Shown here: positions 1 to 8,359 of the stretch, piece after piece
Layout: each line of letters opens with the position of its first letter
Position numbering within the stretch: position 1 is the first letter of the stretch
From: Methylibium sp035762065
GTDB taxonomy: Bacteria > Pseudomonadota > Gammaproteobacteria > Burkholderiales > Burkholderiaceae_C
Direction: 5' to 3'
DNA length: 64,000 nucleotides
Assembly: GCF_035762065.1 (NCBI RefSeq)
Contig: NZ_DASTPW010000002.1
Location: 234,459-298,458 of the forward strand
Made by a program: the position numbers and the translations under genes
Notes under the pieces: generated by a model
The model's input: the letters and a program-made list of their open reading frames with translations, nothing else
Database searches by the model: none
What the model was told of the DNA's origin: nothing

Positions 1-1
1 G

Positions 2-274
2 CTGATCGTGCCCTTGACGGCCACCGGCACGCTCGGCATACCGGGCTCGCTGGTGCAGGACGCGCATGCGGCCGGACTGAAGGTGCATCCCTACACCTTC
101 CGCGCGGAGAACAACTTCCTGCCGAACGAGTTCGATCGCGGCAGTGAGCCGGGCGCGCTCGGCGACCTTGCCGGGCAGATCGAGGTCTTCCTGAAGCTCG
201 GCATCGACGGCTTCTTCACCGACCACCCCTTCCTCGGCAAGCAGGCGCGCGACGCCTTCGTCGGCCGGCGCTGA
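2..274 (+). CDS. Glycerophosphodiester phosphodiesterase, C-terminal part only
   Basis: The reading frame is open from the left edge, so only about the last 90 residues are present and the start lies outside the window. The segment ending in GIDGFFTDHP is the conserved C-terminal motif of GDPD/GlpQ-type enzymes, which hydrolyse glycerophosphodiesters to glycerol-3-phosphate and an alcohol. The preceding HPYTFRAEN strand also fits the TIM-barrel C-terminus of that family. The catalytic His/Glu residues of the N-terminal half cannot be checked. A signal peptide cannot be judged either, so periplasmic or cytoplasmic location is open. Confidence 0.75.
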   Translation: MIVPLTATGTLGIPGSLVQDAHAAGLKVHPYTFRAENNFLPNEFDRGSEPGALGDLAGQIEVFLKLGIDGFFTDHPFLGKQARDAFVGRR

Positions 275-437
275 TCGCGCGGCGCTGCGGGCGTTGCGAA
301 CGCTTCGCAGTGCCGTCGGCTTGCTCGGGTATGGAGCTTGCGTTTTGCTGGCATGCGCGAGGGCTTCCTAACATGGCGTGTCGTCGGGGCTCTCGGCTTC
401 GGCGTTCAAGCAGCCACCCTCATCAAAGGAGACCTCG

Positions 438-740
438 ATGACAGCCCGTCGCCAGTTCATCCAATGGATCCCGGTCGTCGGCCTCGCGGCCATGACCGCG
501 CGCCATGCGCACGCCCAGGCGAAGCTCGACGAAAAGGACCCGCAGGCCGTCGCACTCGGCTACGTGCACGACGCAGGCAAGGCCGACAAGGCCAAGTACA
601 AGAACTACGCGGCCGGCCAAAACTGCGGCAACTGCCAGCTCTATCAAGGCAAGGACGCCGAGTGGGGCGGCTGCCCGCTGTTCCAGGGCAAGCAGGTCGC
701 GAAGGCCGGCTGGTGCAGTGCCTACGCGAAGAAGACTTGA
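438..740 (+). CDS. High-potential iron-sulfur protein (HiPIP), Tat-exported
   Basis: A 100-residue protein begins at an ATG with a good AAAGGAGA ribosome site 6 nt upstream; a longer in-frame start at 378 has no such site. The N-terminus carries a twin-arginine signal (TARRQF, then a hydrophobic stretch to about residue 27). The mature part is about 73 residues with four cysteines at 63, 66, 79 and 93 in the CxxC...C...C spacing that holds the [4Fe-4S] cluster of HiPIPs. The family carries electrons in the periplasm between the bc1 complex and photosynthetic reaction centres or terminal oxidases. It is a single-gene unit, closed by a strong terminator 37 bases after the stop. Confidence 0.93.
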   Translation: MTARRQFIQWIPVVGLAAMTARHAHAQAKLDEKDPQAVALGYVHDAGKADKAKYKNYAAGQNCGNCQLYQGKDAEWGGCPLFQGKQVAKAGWCSAYAKKT

Positions 741-777
741 GACCGCGGTCCGGTGCACGGGCCGCTTCGAAGAACCA

Positions 778-798
778 GGGGCCGCGAGGCCCCTTTTT
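778..798 (+). terminator. Rho-independent terminator of the HiPIP gene
   Basis: A perfect 6-bp G+C stem (GGGGCC / GGCCCC) with a GCGA loop is followed at once by five T residues. It lies 37 bases after the HiPIP stop. Confidence 0.85.
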
Positions 799-954
799 CG
801 TGCCCGCTCGGCGTCGAGCGGCGCCGAGCCGTCGCGCCTGACGGCGCTTCGTCCGCGGCTTGCCGCGCTTCGTCGCAAACCGCTGGGGCCGCGTGCGGTC
901 GCTGTCGACACTGCGCTTCATCGCAGGCCGCAGCGGCCGCGCAAGGAGCCCCGC

Positions 955-1194
955 ATGAACCGCCCGTCCGTCGCCGCCTCGTCGATCTCCGTGCGTGCCG
1001 CCGCCTGCCTCTTCGCGCTCGGCTTCACCGGCAGCCTGCTCTACGGCGTCGATGCGCTCGCACAGCAGCGCAGCGTGTCGGCCTATGCGCAGGTGGTGCA
1101 GTTCGACCGGGTCGTCGTGGTCGGCCAAAGACTCAAAGCCTCGCGTCAGGCGGCCAACGACGATCCTTGCGAGCTCGCGACGCAGCGTTGCTGA
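955..1194 (+). CDS. Small exported protein of unknown function
   Basis: A 79-residue ORF starts at an ATG with AAGGAG 7 nt upstream. Residues 1-38 look like a Sec signal peptide (SVRAAACLFALGFTGSLLYG...) with a likely cleavage after ALAQ. The mature part is only about 40 residues, with the strand VVQFDRVVVVGQR, and ends in CELATQRC with two cysteines that could pair or bind something. No family was recognised. It is followed by a very strong terminator, so it forms its own transcription unit. The ribosome site, signal peptide and terminator together argue for a real gene. Confidence 0.6.
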   Translation: MNRPSVAASSISVRAAACLFALGFTGSLLYGVDALAQQRSVSAYAQVVQFDRVVVVGQRLKASRQAANDDPCELATQRC

Positions 1195-1237
1195 TTCCCG
1201 CGTTCACACCGGCAGGCCAAGACTCCCCTGCCGTTCA

Positions 1238-1271
1238 GCCGCGCCGGGCGCAGGCCCGGTGCGGCCTTTTT
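1238..1271 (+). terminator. Strong Rho-independent terminator
   Basis: A 12-bp G+C stem with one G-T pair and a GCAG loop is followed by C and five T residues. It lies 43 bases after the small exported protein. The 390 bases between that gene and rsgA otherwise hold only a 22-codon ORF. Confidence 0.9.
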
Positions 1272-1382
1272 CTCCGCCTTGACGGCTTCGGCCGTGCGGA
1301 ACCACACTCGCGGCCCGGCGCGAAGCGCCGACCTCACCTGCGCGAAGCGCAGTCCGCCACGAGCCCATCGAGGAGACGCGAA

Positions 1383-1451
1383 ATGAACCAGTCCCACGCC
1401 GTCTTCTCTTCGTCGCTGCCGTCGGCTGCCTGCTTCCGCACGGAGCGCTGA
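1383..1451 (+). CDS. Possible 22-residue peptide
   Basis: An ATG preceded by GAGGAGACG opens a 22-codon frame (MNQSHAVFSSSLPSA...) ending just upstream of rsgA. It resembles the beginning of a signal peptide that stops early. It could be a truncated gene remnant, a leader peptide, or chance. Nothing beyond the ribosome-site-like sequence supports translation. Confidence 0.2.
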   Translation: MNQSHAVFSSSLPSAACFRTER

Positions 1452-1584
1452 TCCGCAGAGCTTCGCGCGGCATCTGCTTCCCGCGCCGCAGGGCGCAGTC
1501 GACTCCTCCTCGCCGTCGTCGCGCACCGCGCGCCGACGCTTCATGGCCGCACGCGGCCATCGCCTGGAACGGGTCTTCACCACC

Positions 1585-2691
1585 ATGTTCGATTTCGATT
1601 TCGATGCGCTGCGGCGCATCGGCTGGAACGACCGCCTCGCGGACGCTCTGGCCACCGCCTTCACGTGCTGCGACGCCGCCGCAGCCGCCTCGTTGCGCCT
1701 GCTGCGGCTGACCGAGGTCCATCGCGACCGCCTGGTTGCCGACGACGGCCACGCGAGCTTCGGCGTGCGCGCACTGCCGGCCTTCGAGCGCACGCTGCGC
1801 TTCGAAGACGCCGTGCTCGCCGTCGGCGACTGGGTGCTCGCCCGCAAGGACGCCCACCGCAACGCGTGGATCGAGGCGCGCCTCGCGCCGCGCCGGGCGA
1901 TCACGCGGCGCGACGCCGACGGCCGGCGCCACGCGATCGTGAGCCACGTCGACACCGCGCTGTTCGTCATGGGCCTGGACGCCGACTTCAACCCGCGCCG
2001 CATCGAGCGCTACCTGCTGCTCGCGCCGCCCGGCGTGCAACCGGTGGTCGTGCTGACCAAGGCGGATCTGGTCGCGCCGGACCCCCAGGTCCGCGAGGCC
2101 ATGGTGGCCGACGAGCGCGATGCGCTGCTTGCGCGGCTCGGCGGGGGCTTGCCCGTCGTCTCGGTCGATGCCACGTCGCCCTCGGCCGCGCTCGTGCTGG
2201 CGCCTTGGCTCGAGCCGGGGCACACGCTGGTGCTGCTGGGCTCGTCGGGCGCGGGCAAGTCGACCTTGACCAACGCGCTGCTTGCGCGCCGCGAGCAGGA
2301 CACCGGCGCGGTGCGCGTGCGCGACCTGCGCGGCCAGCACACCACGACCGCGCGCTCGCTGCATCGCCTGCCCGGCGGCGCCTGCGTCATCGACACGCCC
2401 GGCCTGCGCGCCCTGCGCCCGGACGTCGACGCCGACACGCTGGCGCGCAGCTTCGACGACATCGACCGGCTCGCGCCGCGCTGCCGGTTCCGCGACTGCA
2501 CGCACGATCGCGAGCCCGGCTGCGCGGTGCGCGACGGCGTCGATGCCGACCGGCTGCGCAACTTCCACAAGCTGCGGCGCGAGCTGGGGCGCGACACGAT
2601 GACCGCGCTCGACCGCCGCCGTCGCGCCGAGTGGGCGTTCAGCGGCCGACAGGGCGCCGAGCGCGCTCGCGCCAAGCGCGGCGAACGCTGA
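1585..2691 (+). CDS. rsgA: Ribosome small subunit biogenesis GTPase RsgA
   Basis: The GTPase motifs are in the circularly permuted order diagnostic of the YjeQ/RsgA family: TKAD (G4, about residue 158) comes before GSSGAGKST (G1, about 219), and DTPG (G3, about 270) follows. An N-terminal OB-like region precedes them. The C-terminal zinc site is visible as CRFRDCTHDREPGC (about 300-313). RsgA assists late 30S maturation and checks the decoding site. I prefer the ATG at 1585 (368 residues) over an in-frame ATG at 1543 that adds 14 poorly conserved residues. Confidence 0.93.
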   Translation: MFDFDFDALRRIGWNDRLADALATAFTCCDAAAAASLRLLRLTEVHRDRLVADDGHASFGVRALPAFERTLRFEDAVLAVGDWVLARKDAHRNAWIEARLAPRRAITRRDADGRRHAIVSHVDTALFVMGLDADFNPRRIERYLLLAPPGVQPVVVLTKADLVAPDPQVREAMVADERDALLARLGGGLPVVSVDATSPSAALVLAPWLEPGHTLVLLGSSGAGKSTLTNALLARREQDTGAVRVRDLRGQHTTTARSLHRLPGGACVIDTPGLRALRPDVDADTLARSFDDIDRLAPRCRFRDCTHDREPGCAVRDGVDADRLRNFHKLRRELGRDTMTALDRRRRAEWAFSGRQGAERARAKRGER

Positions 2692-2696
2692 GCGGG

Positions 2697-3326
2697 TCAG
2701 AAGGGCGGGGGCGACTCGAAGCGGCTGCGCGTCGCGTCACGCGGATGCACGAAGGACAGCTCGCACGCGTGGAGCAGCAGGCGCGTGGCCGAGCCGGCAT
2801 CGCCGTACAGCGCGTCGCCGAGGATCGGGTGGCCGATCGCCGCGAGATGCACCCGCAGCTGATGCGTGCGGCCGGTGCGCGGCTGCAGCGCGAGCCGCGT
2901 GGTCGCCGCACCGCGCTCGATCATCTGCCAGTCGGTCGCGGCCGGCTTGCCGTCGTCGTGCGCAACACGCTGGCGCGGCCGCCTCGGCCAGTCGGCTGCA
3001 AGCGGCAGCTCGATGCGGCCGGCTTCGGCGTCGACGCGGCCTTGCACCACCGCGACATAGCGCTTGTCGACCATGCCGGTCTCGAAGGCGCGGCTCAGGC
3101 GCCGCTGGGCTTCCAGCCCGCGCGCGAACAGCAGCAGGCCGGAGGTGGCCTCGTCCAGGCGGTGCACCACGAGCGCATCGGGCCAGCGCCGCTGCACTCG
3201 GGCGGCGGCGCAGTCCTGCTTGTCCGCGCCGCGGCCGGGCACGCTCAGCAAGCCGGCTGGCTTCGCGACGACGATCAGCGCGTCGTCGCAGTGAACGACC
3301 TCCAGCGCGCCTACAGCCCCAGCCAC
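2697..3326 (-). CDS. RluA-family pseudouridine synthase
   Basis: About 209 residues. The catalytic signature HRLDEATSGLLLFA (Asp near residue 57) and the later GRTHQLRVHLAAIGHPILGD block identify an RluA-type rRNA/tRNA pseudouridine synthase. There is no S4 domain, so it is the short RluA-like form that acts on 23S rRNA and/or tRNA. The best start is a GTG overlapping the end of the upstream phnD-like gene by 16 nt, since no ATG is available in frame near the conserved N-terminus. The overlap suggests translational coupling, though the functions seem unrelated. It converges on rsgA with only 5 bases between stops. Confidence 0.88.
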   Translation of the reverse strand: MAGAVGALEVVHCDDALIVVAKPAGLLSVPGRGADKQDCAAARVQRRWPDALVVHRLDEATSGLLLFARGLEAQRRLSRAFETGMVDKRYVAVVQGRVDAEAGRIELPLAADWPRRPRQRVAHDDGKPAATDWQMIERGAATTRLALQPRTGRTHQLRVHLAAIGHPILGDALYGDAGSATRLLLHACELSFVHPRDATRSRFESPPPF

Positions 3327-4126
3327 GCGCCCAGCTGCAGCAGCGCCGCTTCGTCGTAGGCGGCGAAGCCCTGCAGCTTGATCGGCTCGAGCTTCTTCTT
3401 GCCTTCGTCGCTGGCGTCGAGGTTGACGAAGTAGTCGCGCAGCGCCGCGACCTGCTCGGCGCTCAGGCTCGGCGCGGCGATCAGGTGCTTGATCGGCACC
3501 GGCTTCGACTTCGCGAGGATCCTGCCGCCCTTGGCCTGCCAGTCCTTGATCACCGAGCCCGAAGCCGTGGCGCCGGCCTGCGTCAGGTTGTTCTCGACGA
3601 AGAAGGGCACCGCATCCTGGTAGCGCGTGTAGCTGTACTTGACGAGCTGGGCGTCGCCGAGCGCGTCGCGCAGCGTCGCGCGCACCATCCAGGAGGTGAT
3701 CGAATCCTCGTCGGGCGCGCCGAGCCGCTTGTCCTTCAGATCGTTCAGCGTCTTCAGCGGCGAGTCGGCCTTCACCAGGAAGTTGGCGCTGTAGTTCTGG
3801 AAGCCCTTGGTGACCGCGATCAGCTTGTAGCCCGACTGCTTCATCGCGACGATCGACAGGTGAGCCGGGTGGACCATCGCGATGTCGTAGCTCTTGGCCG
3901 CCAGCCCCTGGCGCAGCGTCGGGTAGGCACCGACCGGCTCGACCGTGACCGGCTGCTTGAGCAGCTTGCTCAAGTCCGCGGCGATCGCCGCGTAACGCGC
4001 GGCGATCTGCTCCGGCGGCACGCGGTAGGTCACGCCCTCGTTGACGGCGAACACCAGCGCCTGGGCCCAGGAGGCATGGAGCGCAAGGATGGCGACGAGG
4101 GCGGCACGCAGGGCGGCAAAGTACAT
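3311..4126 (-). CDS. Phosphonate/phosphite-type ABC transporter substrate-binding protein (PhnD family)
   Basis: About 271 residues. A signal peptide (MYFAALRAALVAILALHASWAQA) is followed by the PhnD fold: the V-EPVGAYPTLRQGL block, the YDIAMVHPAHLS block and the later LGAPDEDSITSW segment. Such proteins bind phosphonate, phosphite or unrelated small ligands in the periplasm. No permease or ATPase gene lies beside it, so it is an orphan binding protein that may serve a distant transporter or a sensor. An in-frame ATG at 4159 would add 11 residues that do not fit a signal peptide. Confidence 0.82.
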   Translation of the reverse strand: MYFAALRAALVAILALHASWAQALVFAVNEGVTYRVPPEQIAARYAAIAADLSKLLKQPVTVEPVGAYPTLRQGLAAKSYDIAMVHPAHLSIVAMKQSGYKLIAVTKGFQNYSANFLVKADSPLKTLNDLKDKRLGAPDEDSITSWMVRATLRDALGDAQLVKYSYTRYQDAVPFFVENNLTQAGATASGSVIKDWQAKGGRILAKSKPVPIKHLIAAPSLSAEQVAALRDYFVNLDASDEGKKKLEPIKLQGFAAYDEAALLQLGAWLGL

Positions 4127-4252
4127 CGGGGGTGTCCGACAGCAAGGGATGCGCCGCATTCTCGGGAGCGGCCTGCGCGGGCCGATCAGGGCCGGCGTAA
4201 CGCGATGTCAGTGATCGGTGTTCGCGGCCGCTTTTCACGAACGGCCGCCGCT

Positions 4253-6274
4253 TCAACGTCGTGGCGGCGCCAGCGCCGTCGCCTGCAGGAAAAGCAGCGT
4301 CGCGTAGAACTGGTAGTCGGCGTTCTCCTTGCGCCGGAAGCCGTGGCCTTCGTTGTCGGCGCGCAGGTACCAGACCGTGCCGCCTTGCCCGCGCACCCGC
4401 GCGACGATCTGCTCGGCCTCCGTCCACGGCACGCGCGGATCGTTCTTGCCCTGCACCACGAACAGCGGCTTGGTGATGCGCCCGGCGTTCGCCAGCGGGG
4501 AGATGCGCTCGAGGAAGGCCCGCATCGCCGGGTCGCGCTCGTCGCCGTACTCGACGCGGCGCAGGTCGCGCCGGTAGCTTTCGGTGTTGGCCAGGAAGGT
4601 GACGAAGTTGGAGATGCCGACCACGTCGATCGCGCCGGCGATGCGGTCGGCGAAATGCACGCTCGCCGCCAGGCTCATGTAGCCGCCGTAGCTGCCGCCG
4701 TAGACCACCACGCGCGAGGCATCGAGATCGGGCTGCGCCGCGATCCAGTCGAGCAGGCTGCCGAGATCTTTCACCGAGTCCTCGCGCCTGTAGCCGTTGT
4801 CGAGCGCGACGAAGGTCTTGCCGTAGCCGGCCGACCCCCGCACGTTCGGCTGCAGCAGCGCGAAGCCGAGTTCGTTGACGAGGTAGTTCCAGCGCCCGAC
4901 GAAGCCGGCCGTCGCCTGCGCCTCCGGCCCGCCGTGCACGCTCACCAGCACCGGCCGCCGGCCCTTGAACCGCGCCGGCGGCGGGTTGAGGATCGCCGAC
5001 AGCGCGAGGCCGTCGAAGCTCTTCCAGCGCACGATGCGCTGCTCCTGGAACCCCGCCACGTCGATGCCGGCCGGCATGAACGGCTGCGTCCACGGCGTGC
5101 TGCGCGCCGCGTTCGCATCGAGCGCATGCACGCTGGCCGGCGAACGCACGCTGTCCAGGTCGAAGGCCAGCGTGCCGCTGCGCCGGTGGAAGCCGAAGCG
5201 GCCGACGCTGCCGGCAGCCACGGCGGGCCGCGGCAGCTCGGCGAGCGTCGTCGCATCGAACAGCCGCAGCTCCTTGCGGCCGTCGGCGTTGACCTGCGCC
5301 GCGAGGCGCCGGCCGTCGTTCGACAACTCGGCGCCGCTCACGTCCCAGGGGATGCCGGCGGTGACGCGGCTCAGCGTGCCGCCGGCGAGATCGAGCCGCA
5401 TCAACTCGACGAATTCGCCCGCGCGATCGCTCAGCACGAACAGGCCGCGCCCGTCGAGGCTGAAGTCGACTGGCTCGTGCGTGGCGCGAGGCGCGTCGGT
5501 GCCGGCCGCCGGCAGCAGGCGCGTCGCGCGGCCGTCGGTCAGCTCGATGCGCCAGATCTCCGACTCGTTGATCGAGACATAGCGGCGCAGCGCGAGCCAG
5601 CGGTCGTCGCGCGAGACGACGCCGTCGAACCAGCCGGTGCCGGGCAGTTCGGCGACGCGTCGCCGCTCGGCCGGCTTTTCCGGGTCGATGCGCCACAGCG
5701 TGGTGGCCGGCTCGCTGCGGCCACCGGCGCCGGCGGTGCGGTCGAGCGGCACCGAGGTGTGGATCAGCTCGCCGCCGCCGCGCAGCCAGGCGACGAAGGC
5801 GTGGCGCTGATCGGGGTCGGTCAGCGGTGTCGTCGCCTTCGTGTCGAGGTCGAGTCGATGGAGCTGGAAAGCCTCGTTGCCCCCGGCGCTGCGAGTGAAG
5901 ACGAGATACCGGCCATCGCGCGGCTCGTAGCGTCCCTCGGTGACCGGCTCCGCGCCGTCGGTCAGCCGCTCGGGCATGGCCAGCGCGGCGCCCAGCCGGT
6001 AGAGCTGCGGCGTGCTCGCGCCGGCCTCGCGGTGCGTGACCAGCATCTCTTCGCGCGCCGGATGCCAATCGACGAAGCCGTGGCCGCGGAACTCGGTGTA
6101 GCGCTCGACCGTGCGCACCAGCGACATCGGGATGGGCGGGATGCCCTGCAAGACGAGGTTCGGGTTCGGCTCCAGCACGTCGGTGCCCGGCGCGGTCGAG
6201 GCGCAGCCGGCCAGCGCGAGCGCCGAGATCAGCAGCGGGGTGAAAGCGGTCGTGCGGTGCAGGGAAGGGCGCAT
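4253..6274 (-). CDS. S9 family (prolyl oligopeptidase-like) peptidase, lipoprotein
   Basis: 673 residues. The N-terminus is a lipoprotein signal with lipobox LAGC (Cys about 24), which places the enzyme on a membrane facing the periplasm. Residues about 50-410 are beta-propeller-like WD/TolB repeats (for example DGRYLVFTRSAGG and FSLDGRGLFVLSD). The alpha/beta-hydrolase part carries GGSYGGYM (nucleophile Ser about 527), the Asp of NDPRVPW (about 611) and the His of NEGHGF (about 642), so the triad is complete. It probably cleaves short peptides or N-acyl peptides. It stands alone and is divergent from the next plus-strand cassette across 177 bases. Confidence 0.9.
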   Translation of the reverse strand: MRPSLHRTTAFTPLLISALALAGCASTAPGTDVLEPNPNLVLQGIPPIPMSLVRTVERYTEFRGHGFVDWHPAREEMLVTHREAGASTPQLYRLGAALAMPERLTDGAEPVTEGRYEPRDGRYLVFTRSAGGNEAFQLHRLDLDTKATTPLTDPDQRHAFVAWLRGGGELIHTSVPLDRTAGAGGRSEPATTLWRIDPEKPAERRRVAELPGTGWFDGVVSRDDRWLALRRYVSINESEIWRIELTDGRATRLLPAAGTDAPRATHEPVDFSLDGRGLFVLSDRAGEFVELMRLDLAGGTLSRVTAGIPWDVSGAELSNDGRRLAAQVNADGRKELRLFDATTLAELPRPAVAAGSVGRFGFHRRSGTLAFDLDSVRSPASVHALDANAARSTPWTQPFMPAGIDVAGFQEQRIVRWKSFDGLALSAILNPPPARFKGRRPVLVSVHGGPEAQATAGFVGRWNYLVNELGFALLQPNVRGSAGYGKTFVALDNGYRREDSVKDLGSLLDWIAAQPDLDASRVVVYGGSYGGYMSLAASVHFADRIAGAIDVVGISNFVTFLANTESYRRDLRRVEYGDERDPAMRAFLERISPLANAGRITKPLFVVQGKNDPRVPWTEAEQIVARVRGQGGTVWYLRADNEGHGFRRKENADYQFYATLLFLQATALAPPRR

Positions 6275-6451
6275 CGTCGAGGAGCGGGCGGTCGGCTCGC
6301 GGCGGAGTAATGGGCGCGCGGCGGTGACCGCGGCGCGATTCTGGGACGAAGCCGCTGTGCCGACTGTCCCGCTCGGGAACGGCAGGGGCTTGCCGCCGTG
6401 TCGCGCATGCCCTGGCTACATTGCCTTTGCAAATGAGGACAAGCGACGCCG

Positions 6452-7447
6452 ATGAGCGAGCGACCTTCTTCGATGGGCCGACGGCGCGTCATCGCGCGCG
6501 GCCTGGTGCTGGCCGCGGTGCCTGCGGCTCCGCTCGCCGGCTGCGCGCTGGCGGCGCCGCGGCGCGCCGAAGGCTTGGCGCCGGGCGTCTTCATGCTGCA
6601 GGGGCAACCGGGGGAAGTCGACGAGCGCACGCTCGGGCGCATCGGCAACGGCGGCTTCATCGTCGGTGAGCGCGGCGTGCTGGTGGTCGACACCGGCGTC
6701 TCGGCGCGCGAAGGGCGCGAGCGACTCGAAGCGATCGAAGCGGTCACGAAGCTGCCGGTGCGCTTGGCGATCCTCACGCACGCGCGGCAGGAGTACGTGT
6801 TCGGCAGCGCGCCGTTTCGCGAGCGCGGCATCCCGATCGCGATGCAGGCGCAGGCCGCGAAGCTGATGAAGGCGCGCTGCGACGGCTGCCTGAAGACCCT
6901 GAACCGCGTGCTTGGCGAAGAGGCGATGCGCGGCACGGCCATGTTCGAGCCGGACCTCGCGTTCGACGATGCGGCCGCGATCAGCATGCAGGCGAGCACG
7001 GCGATCGGCCGGCCGGTGCGCGTGCTGAGCTACGGCCACTCCAGCGGTCCCGGCGACACCGCGGTGCTCGACGAAGCCAGCGCGACGCTGTTCGCCGGCG
7101 GCCTGATCGACCACCGCCGCATCCCCGACGTGCAGGACGCGGAGCTGCCCGGCTGGCGCCGCGCGCTCGAGGCGCTGGGCACGCTCGCGCCGCGCCGCAT
7201 CGTCCCGGGCCACGGCCCGGTCGGCGGGCCGCAGGCCGTCGCGGAGGTGCAGCGCTACCTCGACCGGCTCGAGGCTCGGCTGCTCGCGCTGCTGCAAGCC
7301 GACGCGGCGCTCAGTGAAGTGCCTGATGCGGCGTCGCTGCCCGGCTACGAGACTTGGGACCAGTACGCGATCGTTCATCGGCGCAACGCCTCGATCCTGT
7401 TCGTGCGCATGGAGCGGGACCAGCTGATGAAGGGAAACGAAGGATGA
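6452..7447 (+). CDS. Metallo-beta-lactamase-fold protein of the quinoprotein relay type, metal site degenerate
   Basis: 331 residues with a Tat/lipoprotein-like N-terminus (GRRRVIARGLVLAAV, then LAGC). The fold is recognisable: GNGGFIVGERGVLVVDTG, then LAILTH, GHSSGPGDTAV, LFAGGLIDHRRIPDV and IVPGHGPV. The usual HxHxDH zinc motif reads HARQEY, so the second His and the Asp-His pair are missing, while the later GH and PGHG histidines remain. The gene overlaps the SoxYZ fusion by ATGA, and that pairing is typical of metallohydrolases associated with PQQ-dehydrogenase electron relay. Hydrolase activity is doubtful on this sequence. Confidence 0.75.
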   Translation: MSERPSSMGRRRVIARGLVLAAVPAAPLAGCALAAPRRAEGLAPGVFMLQGQPGEVDERTLGRIGNGGFIVGERGVLVVDTGVSAREGRERLEAIEAVTKLPVRLAILTHARQEYVFGSAPFRERGIPIAMQAQAAKLMKARCDGCLKTLNRVLGEEAMRGTAMFEPDLAFDDAAAISMQASTAIGRPVRVLSYGHSSGPGDTAVLDEASATLFAGGLIDHRRIPDVQDAELPGWRRALEALGTLAPRRIVPGHGPVGGPQAVAEVQRYLDRLEARLLALLQADAALSEVPDAASLPGYETWDQYAIVHRRNASILFVRMERDQLMKGNEG

Positions 7448-8349
7448 AGGACATGCAGGACCGTCGAAACCTTCTTGCCCGCGCCGCGGGCCGTCCACGC
7501 GATGCGGGCCGCCGCAAGGCGCTGGCGCTGCTCGGCGCGTTGGGCACGCTCGTGCCGGCCCGGCATGCGATGGGCGCGCCCGGCGGCCTGCCGTCGAACA
7601 CCGGCCATGCCGACGCCTCGCCCGAATGGGACAAGCTGCGCGCCAAGCTGTACGGCGACCGGAAGGTCGATGCCGCGTCCGGCCGCGTGCAGCTGATCGC
7701 GCCGCTGCGCGCTGCGTATGGCGCGTCGGTGCCGGTGAAGATCGTCTCGAAGCTCGCACAGACGCCCGAGCTGTACGTCAAGCGCGTCGTGCTGCTGGTG
7801 GACAAGAACCCCTCGCCGATCGCCGCGACGATCGAGCTGACGCCCGAGCTCGGCCAGGCCGATTTCGAGACGCGGCTGCGCGTGGACGAGTACAGCCACG
7901 TGCGCGTGGTCGCCGAACTGTCCGACGGCACGCTGCACACCGACGCGCGCTACGTGAAGACCTCGGGCGGCTGCTCCGCGCCGCCGAACCGCGACGCGCT
8001 GCACCTGATCGGCAAGACGGTGTTCAAGCTGCCCGAAGGCGCGAAGCCGGGCGCGACCAACCTCGCCGAGGTGACGGTGATCCACCCGAACGACACCGGC
8101 TTCGAGCTGAACAACCAGACGGTGATGTTCATCCCGCCGCATTTCGTCCGTTCGATCAAGGTGAGCTACGCGGACAAGCTGCTGTTCGATGCCGACCTCG
8201 ACTTCTCGCTCAGCGAGAACCCGACGCTGCGCTTTCACTTCGTCGGCCGGCCGGGCATGCAGGAGCTGCGCGCCGAGGTCGAGGATTCGAAGGAGCAGCG
8301 CTTCGTCGGCCGGCTCCCGGTGCAGCCGGGCATGGCGGCGGCGACCTGA
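7444..8349 (+). CDS. SoxY-SoxZ fusion carrier protein (quinoprotein-associated type)
   Basis: 301 residues. A leader with several arginines and a hydrophobic run to ARHAMGA precedes a SoxY-like domain (about 60-185) that ends in KTSGGCSAPPN, where the Cys (about 179) corresponds to the swinging-arm Cys of the SoxY GGC motif. A SoxZ-like domain follows (LAEVTVIHPNDTGF...; then NPTLRFHFVG...). In SoxY the Cys carries sulfur intermediates; in the fused form near quinoprotein dehydrogenases the role is unproven. The 4-nt overlap with the upstream gene and the short gap to the thioredoxin-fold gene indicate one operon. Confidence 0.85.
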   Translation: MKDMQDRRNLLARAAGRPRDAGRRKALALLGALGTLVPARHAMGAPGGLPSNTGHADASPEWDKLRAKLYGDRKVDAASGRVQLIAPLRAAYGASVPVKIVSKLAQTPELYVKRVVLLVDKNPSPIAATIELTPELGQADFETRLRVDEYSHVRVVAELSDGTLHTDARYVKTSGGCSAPPNRDALHLIGKTVFKLPEGAKPGATNLAEVTVIHPNDTGFELNNQTVMFIPPHFVRSIKVSYADKLLFDADLDFSLSENPTLRFHFVGRPGMQELRAEVEDSKEQRFVGRLPVQPGMAAAT

Positions 8350-8359
8350 GCCGGTGCGC

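Noticed and set aside
2697..6068. One 1123-codon minus-strand frame running through three genes
   Set aside because: Only its last 209 codons are real (RluA-type synthase). The upstream part is out of frame with the PhnD-like and S9 peptidase genes and is Arg/Ala-rich noise.
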